A DNA stretch of 64,000 nt from Selenomonadales bacterium (GTDB taxonomy: Bacteria; Bacillota; Negativicutes; Sporomusales; UBA7701): assembly GCA_029975165.1 (NCBI GenBank), contig JARKPR010000039.1:56651-120650 (forward strand), given 5' to 3'. Below, one piece after another: positions 17,648-26,430 of the stretch (positions are counted from its first letter, which is position 1; every line of letters begins with the position of its first letter). Below the pieces are notes generated by a model. It was not told the DNA's origin and did no database searches. It saw nothing but the letters and a program-made list of their open reading frames with translations. Position numbers and translations under genes: made by a program.

Positions 17648-19003
17648 TCAGCGCGCAGGTATATTTTCCGCGTTGCCGGCGGCGGCGCTCAAGTCACCGA
17701 TCGCTCTTTTGGCGGTTGTCGGGGCGAGGCGGCCGCGGCAGGGCTCCACGGCGACGGCGACCGCGAGCCTGCCGGCCTGCCGGGCCAGCTTTATCGCCGG
17801 TACGGTGTCGATGGCTCCGTAAAGCTCGTGCAGGTGATCACGGCCGGGGGTCCCCGCCGTGACGGCGGCGATGACGAGCTTCGTGACGCTGCGGGCGTTG
17901 TCGACGGCGGCGGTGAAGCCGGCGAGGTTGCGGACCGCGAAGAGGGCTTCGTCGAGGTCGGCCAGGGTGAAGGCACCGTATTCGCCGAGGGGCATCAGGC
18001 CGTCTGTGCGGCGGGCGACCGGCGCCAGGCGGCGCAGCACCGACCCGCAGGGGCACGGGCCGGGGACGAGGCGGGCGATGTCGCCGGTGCGGTAGCGGAT
18101 GAGGGGCATGCCCCGCCTGGCGAGGGTAGTGACGACGACCTCGCCTTCGCTGCCGGCGGGCACGGGACGGCCGCTCCGGGGGTCGATCATTTCGAAGTGG
18201 AAGTCGGCTTCGTGCAGGTGGCAGCCGGCGTGGGCCCGGCAGTCGGTGCCGCCGCCCAGCCCGAGTTCGGTCATGCCGTAGTGCTCGAAGACTTCGCAGC
18301 CCCAGAGCCGCTCGAGCTCGCTGACGATGGCGCGGGGGACGTGGTCGGTGCTGAGGAGGACGCTTTTCAGGGCGGGCCGGCGGCCGGCGGCTTCCGCCCA
18401 GCGGGCCAGCGCCAGCACTTGGGCCGGGATGCCGACCAGGCCGGTGATGCGTTCGCGCTCGATGGCGGCGAGCGTTGCCGACAGGTCGCCGACGACGCCG
18501 TGGGGGACGGGGTGGACGTCCAACCGCCGCAGGGCGGTGGCCAGCAGGTCGCCGACGCTGCCAGGCCGCTGGCCCGGCAGGAGGATGAGCACCCGGTCAC
18601 CGGCCGCCGCGACGCTGGCCATGCCGCAACGGAAGAAGGCGACGGTGGCTTCCTGGTCGGCGGGCGTGAAGTAGAGCCGCTTGGCCGCGCCGGTGGTGCC
18701 GGAGGTGTCGAGGGTGACGACGCGGCTGATGGCGCTCTGCGACAGGCAGAGGAAGTGCGGTCCCTGCCGCCTGATGTCGTCGGCGGTGGTGAAGGGGAGG
18801 CGGCTGAGGTCGGCGAGGCTGTCGAGTTCGCTTGCGGCGCAGCCGGCCAGCAGCTCGCGGTAAAAGGGGCTGTTGGCGGTTGCCCAGGCGATGGTGGCCC
18901 GCAGCTTTTCGAGCTGGTAATGCTCAAGCCGGGCGCGGGAGATGCCGGCGCCGGCGATGCCGATTCTTGCCGCGGCCCAGGCGTCGAAGGGCGTGGCCGT
19001 CAC
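17648..19003 (-). CDS. AMP-forming acyl-CoA ligase-like protein (DVU_1553-like)
   Basis: This 451-residue protein is a member of the adenylate-forming family, closest in style to phenylacetate-CoA ligases. The phosphate-binding loop is TLDTSGTTGAAKR near 115, the adenylate motif is EHYGMTELGLGGGTDC near 250 and YRTGDIA near 315. The start is GTG at 19003, overlapping the radical SAM stop as GTGA, a sign of translational coupling. A longer reading frame upstream of that GTG is only an overlap with the radical SAM gene. In this operon it is unlikely to be ordinary catabolism; it may activate a carboxylate used in building or modifying a cofactor. Confidence 0.85.
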   Translation of the reverse strand: MTATPFDAWAAARIGIAGAGISRARLEHYQLEKLRATIAWATANSPFYRELLAGCAASELDSLADLSRLPFTTADDIRRQGPHFLCLSQSAISRVVTLDTSGTTGAAKRLYFTPADQEATVAFFRCGMASVAAAGDRVLILLPGQRPGSVGDLLATALRRLDVHPVPHGVVGDLSATLAAIERERITGLVGIPAQVLALARWAEAAGRRPALKSVLLSTDHVPRAIVSELERLWGCEVFEHYGMTELGLGGGTDCRAHAGCHLHEADFHFEMIDPRSGRPVPAGSEGEVVVTTLARRGMPLIRYRTGDIARLVPGPCPCGSVLRRLAPVARRTDGLMPLGEYGAFTLADLDEALFAVRNLAGFTAAVDNARSVTKLVIAAVTAGTPGRDHLHELYGAIDTVPAIKLARQAGRLAVAVAVEPCRGRLAPTTAKRAIGDLSAAAGNAENIPAR

Positions 19004-20391
19004 GGCCGCCGCTCCGGGTCCGGGCGCGGGCGGTGGAGCGATTCGCCCTGGCGGTCGGTGAGGTAGTAGGCGCAGAAGGGGATGATCCGCCCGTCGTGGT
19101 GGCGGACGTGGAGGGGGCATTCCCTTACTCTGGCGAGGTCCACGGTGTCTGCGTCCTGGAAGGCCATGGCGGAGATGGTGAGCGCGCGGTTGTCGATCGC
19201 GTCGAGGAAGGCGTCGAGGCTGGCGGTGACGACCTCGGGGCAGGGGACGGCGGCGTTCCGGCTGTTGCCTGCCGCCGACCATCGTTTGGCGACGAAGGTG
19301 CGGGCTTTGGCGGCGCCGTCGGCGGCCGGCGGCTTGCAGCAGCAGTTTTCTTCCCGGCCGGCCCACGGCTTGAGGGCCCCGTCGGCCGCCACCAGGTAGT
19401 TGGCGTGGCAGGAGCAGCAGGGGTGCCGGCCGGCGGACGGCCGGAAGTCGCCGGTCTTGATTTGGCCGTCCGTCTGCCGCTCGAGCGCCGTCATCAGTTC
19501 GGGGAGCGTGAAACGGTCGGCGTCGGCAGGCGGCCGGGGGAAGCGGCCGAAATAGCTGACAGGCTGGAAGTGGACGCCGCGGACCGCGGGCATGCGGGCG
19601 AGGGCGAAGCGGACGATGGCGCCGATGTGGCTGTCGTTGATTGTCGGCACGATGGTCGGCACGAGGACGACGCCGATGCGGTGTTCGGCGCAGCGGGCGA
19701 TGGCAGCTTTTTTGATCGCCAGCAGGGCGCGGCCGCGGATTTTTTCGTACACGGCGTCGTCGGTGCCGTCGAACTGGAGGAAGACGCAGCTGAGGCCGGC
19801 GGCGGCGAGCTCCCGCACGTAGGCGTCGTCGGCCGCCAGCCGCAGGCCGTTGGTGTTGAGCTGGACGAACGGGAAGCCGCGGGCGTGGGCGCGGCGGATT
19901 ATCGCCGGCAGGTCGTCCCTTAATGTGGGCTCGCCGCCGGAAAGGAGGAGGTTGTATGGCCCGCCGCCGGCCATGAGCTGTTCGAGCCAGGTTTCGATGG
20001 TCGCGAGGCCGGGGTCGTCGTCGCCGTGGCCGCCGGCGGCGAAGCAGACGGGGCAGGCCAGGTTGCAGCGCCCGGTGACTTCGAGCAGCAGGCAGCAGGT
20101 TTGCTGGCGGTGGCCGGGGCACAGGCCGCAGCCGCGCGGACAGTCCGCGCCGGCTGTTGCAACGTCTGCCGGCGGCGGCTGGCCGGCAGCCGCCCAGCTC
20201 TGATAGGCCGGTGGCCCGCGCCAGATGATCGCCCGGCAGCGGCCGTGCCGCGGGCAGCTTTTCTCCAGATAGACGTCATCACCCACGGCGACGAGGACGG
20301 CCGGGATGCGCCGCAGGCATTGCGGACAGAGGCTGGCGGTGGTGCCGATCACGCGCTCTGCGGCGGCCATCTGCCGGTTGATATTGTTCAT
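19000..20391 (-). CDS. trsS: Radical SAM protein TrsS-like, in the Mop accessory operon
   Basis: This is a 463-residue radical SAM enzyme with the cluster motif CNLACPVC (C109, C113, C116) and SGGEPTLRDD. It is preceded by an N-terminal Cys-rich segment (CPQC at 22-25, CPRGCGLC at 84-91, CC at 99-100) and followed by HPCCSCH near residue 300. The layout recalls MJ0619-like pterin methylases and the TrsS family that NCBI lists as a (seleno)protein; the CC pair may be the Cys form of the site that carries Sec elsewhere, and no TGA is seen there. The start is ATG 20391 after GGGGAGGA. The likely role is modifying a cofactor or partner of Mop. The substrate is unknown. Confidence 0.85.
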   Translation of the reverse strand: MNNINRQMAAAERVIGTTASLCPQCLRRIPAVLVAVGDDVYLEKSCPRHGRCRAIIWRGPPAYQSWAAAGQPPPADVATAGADCPRGCGLCPGHRQQTCCLLLEVTGRCNLACPVCFAAGGHGDDDPGLATIETWLEQLMAGGGPYNLLLSGGEPTLRDDLPAIIRRAHARGFPFVQLNTNGLRLAADDAYVRELAAAGLSCVFLQFDGTDDAVYEKIRGRALLAIKKAAIARCAEHRIGVVLVPTIVPTINDSHIGAIVRFALARMPAVRGVHFQPVSYFGRFPRPPADADRFTLPELMTALERQTDGQIKTGDFRPSAGRHPCCSCHANYLVAADGALKPWAGREENCCCKPPAADGAAKARTFVAKRWSAAGNSRNAAVPCPEVVTASLDAFLDAIDNRALTISAMAFQDADTVDLARVRECPLHVRHHDGRIIPFCAYYLTDRQGESLHRPRPDPERRP

Positions 20392-20426
20392 GGCATCCTC
20401 CCCGGGCAAGAGTTACCTGCGGCCGG

Positions 20427-20732
20427 TCAGCCGTCTTCGTGCCCGCCGCAGCGGGGCGCGTCGGGGCCTTTGCCGAACAGGTCGCCCAGCTTTGCCAGGG
20501 CGGCTGCGGACAGGAGGCTGATGCCGACGGGGCCGCCTGTCGACGATTCGCCTTTGAGAAGTACGCCGTTGGCGGTTTCGCGGTATTTCACCGGCAGGGT
20601 GCGGCGGAATAGCCGGCCGGTATGTTTATCGACGACTTCGACGGTGATTTCGTCGGCTTCGATCAATTCCACGGCGCCTTCTGCCGCCTGGCGGCGTTTG
20701 CGGTGCAACGGAATCAGGGTTTTTCCATCCAT
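20427..20732 (-). CDS. Small conserved-looking protein of the Mop accessory operon
   Basis: I do not recognise this 101-residue protein. The first 60 residues read like a small beta-rich domain (AVELIEADEITVEVVDKHTG, then FRRTLPVKYRET), and the C-terminus ends with CGGHEDG. There is no signal peptide or membrane helix. It lies between the zinc-ribbon protein and the radical SAM gene, in the same direction and 36 to 48 bases from each. It may be a carrier or scaffold for the modification, but nothing in the sequence proves that. Confidence 0.7.
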   Translation of the reverse strand: MDGKTLIPLHRKRRQAAEGAVELIEADEITVEVVDKHTGRLFRRTLPVKYRETANGVLLKGESSTGGPVGISLLSAAALAKLGDLFGKGPDAPRCGGHEDG

Positions 20733-20779
20733 GCGATCAACTCCGTCTCATTTTCCGAATGAAATGCGTTCCTTGGCCC

Positions 20780-20983
20780 CTATTTGTCTTCGAGGGCCGT
20801 TTCGACCTGCTGCATTTTGCCGGTGGCCAGCGCCTCGGGGATGAAGACCAGGCCGCAGCGGGGGCATTTGTACAGTTCGACGGGGAAGTTGCTGCCCATG
20901 TAGGACAGGGTGACTTGGCCCAGGGTCAGCGGGACCCGGCATTTGACGCAGACGAGGTTTTGCTGGCTGATTTGCTCGCTCAT
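20780..20983 (-). CDS. Zinc-ribbon/redox small protein (DVU_1557-like)
   Basis: This 67-residue protein has two CxxC knuckles, C12-x2-C15 and C40-x2-C43 (YKCPRCGLVF), the pattern of a zinc ribbon or rubredoxin-like site. The start ATG has GGAGGAACGGG in front and is 12 bases after the upstream oxidoreductase, so they are likely made together. From memory, DVU_1557-family redox proteins accompany Mop in Desulfovibrio. It may pass electrons between the oxidoreductase and an accessory enzyme. Confidence 0.8.
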   Translation of the reverse strand: MSEQISQQNLVCVKCRVPLTLGQVTLSYMGSNFPVELYKCPRCGLVFIPEALATGKMQQVETALEDK

Positions 20984-20995
20984 CCCGTTCCTCCG

Positions 20996-23314
20996 CTAGT
21001 AAAGGATTTCTATCCGGTGGCTGTAGGCGTTGTGGATCAGGAAGCCGTCGCCGGCGGGCGAGTATTCGACCCAGTAGGTGACGCTCGCCGGCCGGTGGCT
21101 GGCGAGGTAGTGGCCGCCGGCGGTGTCCTGGAGTTTGTCGCCGGTGCTTTCGGCGTGGGCGACGACCGTGGCCACGTCGGCGGCGAGGATCATGCGCTCT
21201 TCCATGAGCTGCCGGATATCGTCCGGTATGATGACTTTGATGCCGGCCTGCGGTTCGGCCATGTTTTCACCCCACAAGTCTCTGAGAAGTTCCCGTTTGA
21301 GCCGGCTCCGGTTTTCGCGGCGCTGCGAGTAGTCGATGGTCTCCAGCCCGGTTATGCCGGCGTCGGCCGCGAACAGGAGGTCCAGCAGGTAGAAGGTGCG
21401 TTTGCCCTGGCGGACGAAGTTGTCGCGGCACATGGCGCAGTAGGTGAGGTAGTCGGCCGCGCTTTCGCCGGTGCGCCTGGCGGCGACTTTGCGGGCGACT
21501 TCGCGGTCGGCGAAGATCATCAGGCCGCCGTAGCCGCAGCAGACGGTGGTTTCGCGGTTGTGCGGCAGTTCTGCGATTTCGTGGCCGAGTTTGCCGAGGA
21601 GGCTGCGCACGCTGTGGTGTAGGGCGGTTTCGTGCCTGGTGGTGCAGCTGTCGTGCACGGCCAGGGGGCGCGCTTTTATCCCGGCTCCCGTGCGGGCGGG
21701 CAGGCCGATGCGGTCGAGCAGCGTCCACAGCGGTTCGATGGGCGCCGCGGGGAGGTTGTGGTGGAACATGCTGAAGCAGGTGGGGCAGGCGGTGATTATC
21801 GTCGGTGAGCCGAGGGCGCGCCAGTTCTTTTCCGTTTCTTGGACGGTTTCCCGGAAAAGGCGCTCCTGGCCGGCCCAGTTGGCCGGCGCCCCGCAGCAGC
21901 CGAGCATGAGGCCGACGCCGCCGTCGAGCTTGGTACAGAGGAATTCGTACGCTTTGCGGATGGCGTGCGGCGAGGAGGCGGCCTGCTGGCAGCCGGGGTA
22001 GAACACCCATTTGCTTGTTTCGTGGCCGGGCTGGTGCCGGCTGAGGGCGAAGGGGTCGCCGGCGGAGAATTTCATGTCCCGCAGGGCGAAGTCGTGGACG
22101 GACGGCGGCATCTTGCCCCGTTCGACCATCATCCGCCGCGCCTCGCGGCAGATTTCGCCCATGTCGAGGCCGTTGGGGCACAGTTGGGCGCACTGGCCGC
22201 AGAGGCTGCAGGTGTCGATCATTTTGTTGGCGTGGTGGATGCCCATGACGATCGAGAGGTTGTTGTAGACTTCGCGCACGTAGCGCCGGGGGTAGGAGCC
22301 GTAGTGGGCGAGGTATTCGCAGGCTTTGACGCATTCGCGGCATTCGCACTGCAGGCAGCGCCCGGCTTCCTGCACCGCTTCGTCTTTGCTGTAGCCGCCG
22401 GCCTCATCGGCCGCCGGCACGGCCGGCAGCTGAAGGGCGCCGGCGATGTTGGTGTACAGCGCGGTGGCGTGCGGCCCTTCCTTTTCCCGGCCGGCGGTGA
22501 GCGACGCTCCTTGCAGCAGCCGGTCGATGCTGATGGCGGCCGCTTTGCCGTCGGCGACCGCGGCGATGGGCGAGCGGTCCCCGCGGCCGCGGCGCAGGCT
22601 GCCGCCGGCGAAGATTTTGGGGTGGCTGGTCGCCAGGGTGGCGGGGTCGATGGCGATGCTTCCGGCGGCGTCGCGGCCGAGGCCGGCGGCGGAAGAGGCG
22701 TCGTCCCCGGGGCCGGTGGCGAGGTAGACGGCGGCGAATTCGTCGGCCAGGGCGGCCAAGGACAGGCTTTCGCCGACAGCGGCGCCGTATCGGAATTCGA
22801 CGGGCAGTTGGCCGAATACGGCCAGGTCGTCGTCGATCGCTTTGCGCGGTAATTTGCTTTCAGGTATGGCCAGGATGCCGCCGCCGGAGCGGTCCGCCGC
22901 CTCGAAGACGACGACGAGGTAGCCCTTGCGGGCGAGCTCGAGCGCGGCGGTCAGGCCGCTGAGGCCGGCGCCGACGACGGCGACCCGGGCGGCTTTGGGC
23001 GGCAGGGGGGCGCTGCGGGGGAGGGGGGCGCCGCCGTTGACCAGACAGGCTTTTTCGAGGGCGTTGATCATGATGGGGTCGCCGACTTCGCCCCGTTTGC
23101 AGCTTTGCCGGCAGGGCTGGTCGCAGATGCGGCCGATTATTTCCGGGAAAGGCACCGTTTTGCGGAAGGCCGCCAGGCCGGCGGCCCAGTCGCCCTTGCG
23201 GGCGGCGGCGGCCAGTGCCCGCGCGTCGACGTGGACGGGGCAGCCGGCGGTGCAGCCCGGCGGATTTTCCTGGATGCATTTCGCTTCATGCTCGCGCAGT
23301 GTTTTTTGGTCCAT
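20996..23314 (-). CDS. FAD-dependent oxidoreductase fused to Fe-S and CCG domains (DVU_1558-like)
   Basis: This is a 772-residue multidomain redox protein. Residues 1-90 are a GltD-like Cys-rich domain (CPVHVDA, CDQPCRQSCKRGEVG). Residues 105-290 are an FAD domain (VVGAGLSG). Residues 320-400 hold Fe-S motifs (CLQCECRECVKACEYLAHYG, then CSLCGQCAQLCPNGLDMG). Residues 430-660 are heterodisulfide reductase-like CCG domains (YPGCQQA, LGCCGAP, CPTC, DSCTT, CCGYGG). About 80 C-terminal residues form a further small domain. It probably accepts or delivers electrons for the Mop enzyme. It follows mop after a 17-bp stem-loop. Confidence 0.85.
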   Translation of the reverse strand: MDQKTLREHEAKCIQENPPGCTAGCPVHVDARALAAAARKGDWAAGLAAFRKTVPFPEIIGRICDQPCRQSCKRGEVGDPIMINALEKACLVNGGAPLPRSAPLPPKAARVAVVGAGLSGLTAALELARKGYLVVVFEAADRSGGGILAIPESKLPRKAIDDDLAVFGQLPVEFRYGAAVGESLSLAALADEFAAVYLATGPGDDASSAAGLGRDAAGSIAIDPATLATSHPKIFAGGSLRRGRGDRSPIAAVADGKAAAISIDRLLQGASLTAGREKEGPHATALYTNIAGALQLPAVPAADEAGGYSKDEAVQEAGRCLQCECRECVKACEYLAHYGSYPRRYVREVYNNLSIVMGIHHANKMIDTCSLCGQCAQLCPNGLDMGEICREARRMMVERGKMPPSVHDFALRDMKFSAGDPFALSRHQPGHETSKWVFYPGCQQAASSPHAIRKAYEFLCTKLDGGVGLMLGCCGAPANWAGQERLFRETVQETEKNWRALGSPTIITACPTCFSMFHHNLPAAPIEPLWTLLDRIGLPARTGAGIKARPLAVHDSCTTRHETALHHSVRSLLGKLGHEIAELPHNRETTVCCGYGGLMIFADREVARKVAARRTGESAADYLTYCAMCRDNFVRQGKRTFYLLDLLFAADAGITGLETIDYSQRRENRSRLKRELLRDLWGENMAEPQAGIKVIIPDDIRQLMEERMILAADVATVVAHAESTGDKLQDTAGGHYLASHRPASVTYWVEYSPAGDGFLIHNAYSHRIEILY

Positions 23315-23366
23315 GACCCACCCGCCCGTTTCGTGATGTTTTCCGTACCTACGCCCCCCGAAGGGG

Positions 23367-23416
23367 AACCTAAAACGAACTGAGTGCCGGCAAGGCTTTT
23401 CAGTTCGTTTTAGGTT
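23367..23416 (-). terminator. Stem-loop between mop and the accessory genes
   Basis: A perfect 17-bp inverted repeat (23367-23383 and 23400-23416) with a 16-base loop lies between mop and the following oxidoreductase. The T-tract forms part of the right arm rather than following it. It may terminate part of the transcripts or protect the mop mRNA end, giving more Mop than accessory proteins. Confidence 0.65.
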
Positions 23417-23449
23417 GTGGCGCGGCGATTGGTTGTATCCCGGGAGGAG

Positions 23450-26176
23450 TTACTTTTTACCTGCGAGGCCGGCCTTGATTTTGTCCGGCAGCGCCGGCAC
23501 GGCGTAGAGGCGCACGCCGCAGGCGTTGTAGATGGCGTTGAGAATGGCGGGGTGCGGCGCGGTGAGCGGGGCTTCGCCGACGCCAGCGGCGCCGGACGGG
23601 CCGAGGGGGCGCGGCGTGATGTTGTAGATGACTTCGAGGTCGTCGGGGATGTCCTGGATGTACGGCAGGCCGCAGGCTGCCAGACTGGTGTGTTTCCTGA
23701 GGTCTTCGAAGTCTTCGGTGAGGGCGAGGCCGATGCCTTGTGCCAGGCCGCCGTAGATCTGGCCGTCGACGGTCGCTTTGTTGGTAATGGTACCGATGTC
23801 GGCGATGGTGGTGAATTTGACGACCTTGGCCTTACCGGTCTTCATGTCGACTTCGACTTCGGGCATGAAGAGTTCGTACATGTAGACGGCGAAGGGGTCG
23901 CCTTTAGCGGTTACGGGGTCGCAGGGGGTGCACATCGACGCCGCCCAGTTGCCTTCGTAGCGGAGGGGCAGGTTCTCGGCGACCATTTCGTCGTAGGTTC
24001 TGAACCCGCCGTCCGGCTTGCGCATGGCGTTGACGAGCATTTCGCAGGCCACGCGGATGGCGTTGCCGGTCATGACGTTGCTGCGGCTGCCGCCGGCCGG
24101 GCCGCTGGCCGGGGTGATGGCCGTGTCGTTCATGAGCAGTTTGATCTGCTCGGGGGTGATGCCGAGGGGGCGGAGGTTTTCGTGGGCGTGGGTGAGCGAG
24201 GCGAGGTCGGCGCCCTGGCCGTGGTCTTCCCAGGAACTGGCCACGATTACCCCGTCTTTGGTGAGCTCGACGTAGGCCACCGAGCCGTCGGGACCGTCGA
24301 GGCCGCAGCCGTAGATGCCGAGCGACAGGCCGACGCCGCGTTTTTTGTCGGCGGTGGACAGCTCCCGGCAGCGCTGTTTGGCTTCCTGCCACAGCGGCCG
24401 CAGTTTGTTGATCATTTCTTCGAGGCAGAACACTTCCGGCACCTGCTGGGTCGGCGTGGTCGCTCCCGGCCGGTAGACGTTCTTGAAGCGCAGCTCCAGC
24501 GGGTCCATGCCGAGTTTTGCGGCCAGTTCGTCCATGGCGATTTCGGAGGCCAGGAAGGACTGGGGCGAGCCGTAGGCGCGGAAGGCCGAGCCCCAGGCAT
24601 GGTTGGTGCAAACGGTGCGGCCTTTGCCGCGGATGCTGGGGATGTCGTAGCCGGCGCCGATGAACTGGGCCTGCCGGAGGGTCAGGAGGTCGCCGAATTC
24701 GGAGTAGGGACCGTGGTCGATGGTCCAGTCGCTTTCCATGGCCAGCAGTTTGCCGCTCTTGTCGGCGGCGAGCTTGCATTTGACGAAGCCGGGGGAGCGT
24801 TTGCCGGTGTAGGTGATGTGCTGATACATGGAGTAGTTGAGCGATACCGGCCGGCCGGTGGCCAGGCAGGCGACGCCGAGGAGCGCTTCCATCGTCGGGC
24901 TGAATTTGTAGCCGAAGGTGCCGCCGGCCGGGTTCTGCACGAGGCGCAGTTTCTCCGGCTCGACGCCGATACCGGCGACGATCATGGCGTGGTGGAGGTG
25001 GATGCCGATGCTCTTGGAGTGGATGGTGAGGCGGCCTTCCTCGTCGATGTAGGCGTTGCCGCAGTCGGGCTCGATGGTGAGGTGCGGCTGGCGGCTGCAG
25101 TAGGTGTCGACTTCGACGGTGACGACGTCGGCGTTGCTCATTATCGGTTTGGTGTCTTCGCCTTTGACGATGCCCTGCTCGTAGTAGACGTTGGGCGTGC
25201 CGGGGTGGATCTCGATGGCGTCGTCCGCCATGGCGGCCGGGGCGCTCATGTAGGCGGGCAGAATCTCGAGGTCGACCTTGACCTTCTTGGCCGCCGCTTT
25301 GGCGTGCTCCTCGGTGTCGGCGCAGACGATGGCGATGGCGTCGCCGAACTGGTAGACCTTTTCGTCGCAGAGGATGGGGCGGTCCCAGCCGTCGCCTTTG
25401 TTGGTCGGGAAGGTGATCAGGCCGGAGATGCGGTTTTTGCCTTGGACGTCCTTGTGGGTGACGACTTTGAAGACGCCGGGCATCTTTTCGGCTTCGGCAG
25501 TGTCGATGCCTTTGATGTTGGCGTGGGAGACCTCGGCCTGCACGAGCGCCAGGCGCAGCGCTCCGGGCGGCATCTGCAGGGCGATGTCGGCGCCGAAGTC
25601 CCAGGTGCCGGTGACTTTGCGGAGGGCTGACGGGCGGTGGTAGGTGGTGCCGTAGATCTTGTTGCCGACCGGCTTGAAGAGCAGGTCTTCTTTGCGCAGC
25701 TCGCCGCGGATGACCTTGGCGGCTGCCATGACGGCGTCGACCAGCGGCTTGTAGCCGGTGCAGCGGCAGGCGTTGCGGTTCTTCTGGAACCAGTCGCGCA
25801 CTTCTTCGCGCGTGGGGCTGGGGTTGGCGTCGAGGAGGCCTTTGGCCGACATGATGAAGCCGGGGCTGCAGAAGCCGCATTGGGCACAGCCGTAGGCCAT
25901 CCAGGCAACCTGCAGGGGATGGAGGTTTTCGGGGGTGCCAAGGCCTTCGATGGTGACGATTTGGGCGTCGTCCGGCACTTTGTTCATTTTGACGATGCAG
26001 GAGCGGACGACCTTGCCGTCGAGGATGATCGAGCAGCTGCCGCACTGCCCCTGGCCGCAGCCGACCTTGCAGCCGGTGAGCAGGAGCTGCTCCCGCAGCA
26101 CGCTGGCCAGGCTGGCTTCCGGATCGACGATCAGCGTCCGTGTCAATCCGTTGATGTTGAGGATCTTTTTGAGCAT
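23450..26176 (-). CDS. mop: Molybdenum aldehyde oxidoreductase (Mop type)
   Basis: This oxidises aldehydes to carboxylic acids with a molybdopterin cytosine dinucleotide cofactor and two [2Fe-2S] clusters. The protein is 908 residues, against about 907 for Desulfovibrio gigas Mop, and aligns with it along its length by eye. The cluster ligands fall at the same positions: C40, C45, C48, C60 and C100, C103, C137, C139 (CRCTGYKPLVDAVM). The molybdenum domain has GGTFGYKFSP, WGSAFRAYGSPQ and the catalytic Glu in GVGEAPLTAPH. No FAD domain is present, as in Mop. The start ATG 26176 follows AAAGGAGAGGATACGC. It is driven by a sigma54 promoter with a structured leader. Confidence 0.95.
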   Translation of the reverse strand: MLKKILNINGLTRTLIVDPEASLASVLREQLLLTGCKVGCGQGQCGSCSIILDGKVVRSCIVKMNKVPDDAQIVTIEGLGTPENLHPLQVAWMAYGCAQCGFCSPGFIMSAKGLLDANPSPTREEVRDWFQKNRNACRCTGYKPLVDAVMAAAKVIRGELRKEDLLFKPVGNKIYGTTYHRPSALRKVTGTWDFGADIALQMPPGALRLALVQAEVSHANIKGIDTAEAEKMPGVFKVVTHKDVQGKNRISGLITFPTNKGDGWDRPILCDEKVYQFGDAIAIVCADTEEHAKAAAKKVKVDLEILPAYMSAPAAMADDAIEIHPGTPNVYYEQGIVKGEDTKPIMSNADVVTVEVDTYCSRQPHLTIEPDCGNAYIDEEGRLTIHSKSIGIHLHHAMIVAGIGVEPEKLRLVQNPAGGTFGYKFSPTMEALLGVACLATGRPVSLNYSMYQHITYTGKRSPGFVKCKLAADKSGKLLAMESDWTIDHGPYSEFGDLLTLRQAQFIGAGYDIPSIRGKGRTVCTNHAWGSAFRAYGSPQSFLASEIAMDELAAKLGMDPLELRFKNVYRPGATTPTQQVPEVFCLEEMINKLRPLWQEAKQRCRELSTADKKRGVGLSLGIYGCGLDGPDGSVAYVELTKDGVIVASSWEDHGQGADLASLTHAHENLRPLGITPEQIKLLMNDTAITPASGPAGGSRSNVMTGNAIRVACEMLVNAMRKPDGGFRTYDEMVAENLPLRYEGNWAASMCTPCDPVTAKGDPFAVYMYELFMPEVEVDMKTGKAKVVKFTTIADIGTITNKATVDGQIYGGLAQGIGLALTEDFEDLRKHTSLAACGLPYIQDIPDDLEVIYNITPRPLGPSGAAGVGEAPLTAPHPAILNAIYNACGVRLYAVPALPDKIKAGLAGKK

Positions 26177-26303
26177 GCGTATCCTCTCCTTTAATTTATT
26201 GGCGTTGCTCCGCCTATGAGGTTGCGCCGTTTCTTTCCCCCTTTCCCGCAACATCTTAACACCCGTCTCTTTTAGGGCTCGCCCGCGCATGGCCGAAAGC
26301 GGC

Positions 26304-26392
26304 CGAAAAAAACAAGCAGGCGCGAAAAAGAAAACAGCGCCTTGCTTGTCACCGTCCTGTCAGCACTGTATTCCTTCGGCCATGGAGCAAGG
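26304..26392 (-). promoter_or_regulatory. Riboswitch-like leader with terminator upstream of mop
   Basis: On the minus strand the mop leader contains CCTTGCT (26392-26386) able to pair with AGCAAGG (26346-26340), enclosing about 40 bases with further G/A-rich internal sequence. AGGCGC (26342-26337) overlaps that second arm and pairs with GCGCCT (26323-26318), which is followed by TTGTTTTTTT. The mutually exclusive pairing of a closing stem and a terminator is the architecture of a metabolite-sensing leader. Given the downstream gene, a molybdenum cofactor sensor is the obvious candidate, but I cannot match it to a class by eye. Confidence 0.5.
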
Positions 26393-26430
26393 GCCCCATG
26401 AGTATAACTTTTCCAGTCGTTAGTAAACAT

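Noticed and set aside
17648..20122. Single 824-residue protein fusing the ligase to an upstream domain
   Set aside because: The upstream part is an Arg/Pro-rich shadow of the radical SAM gene; the ligase starts at GTG 19003 with GTGA overlap.
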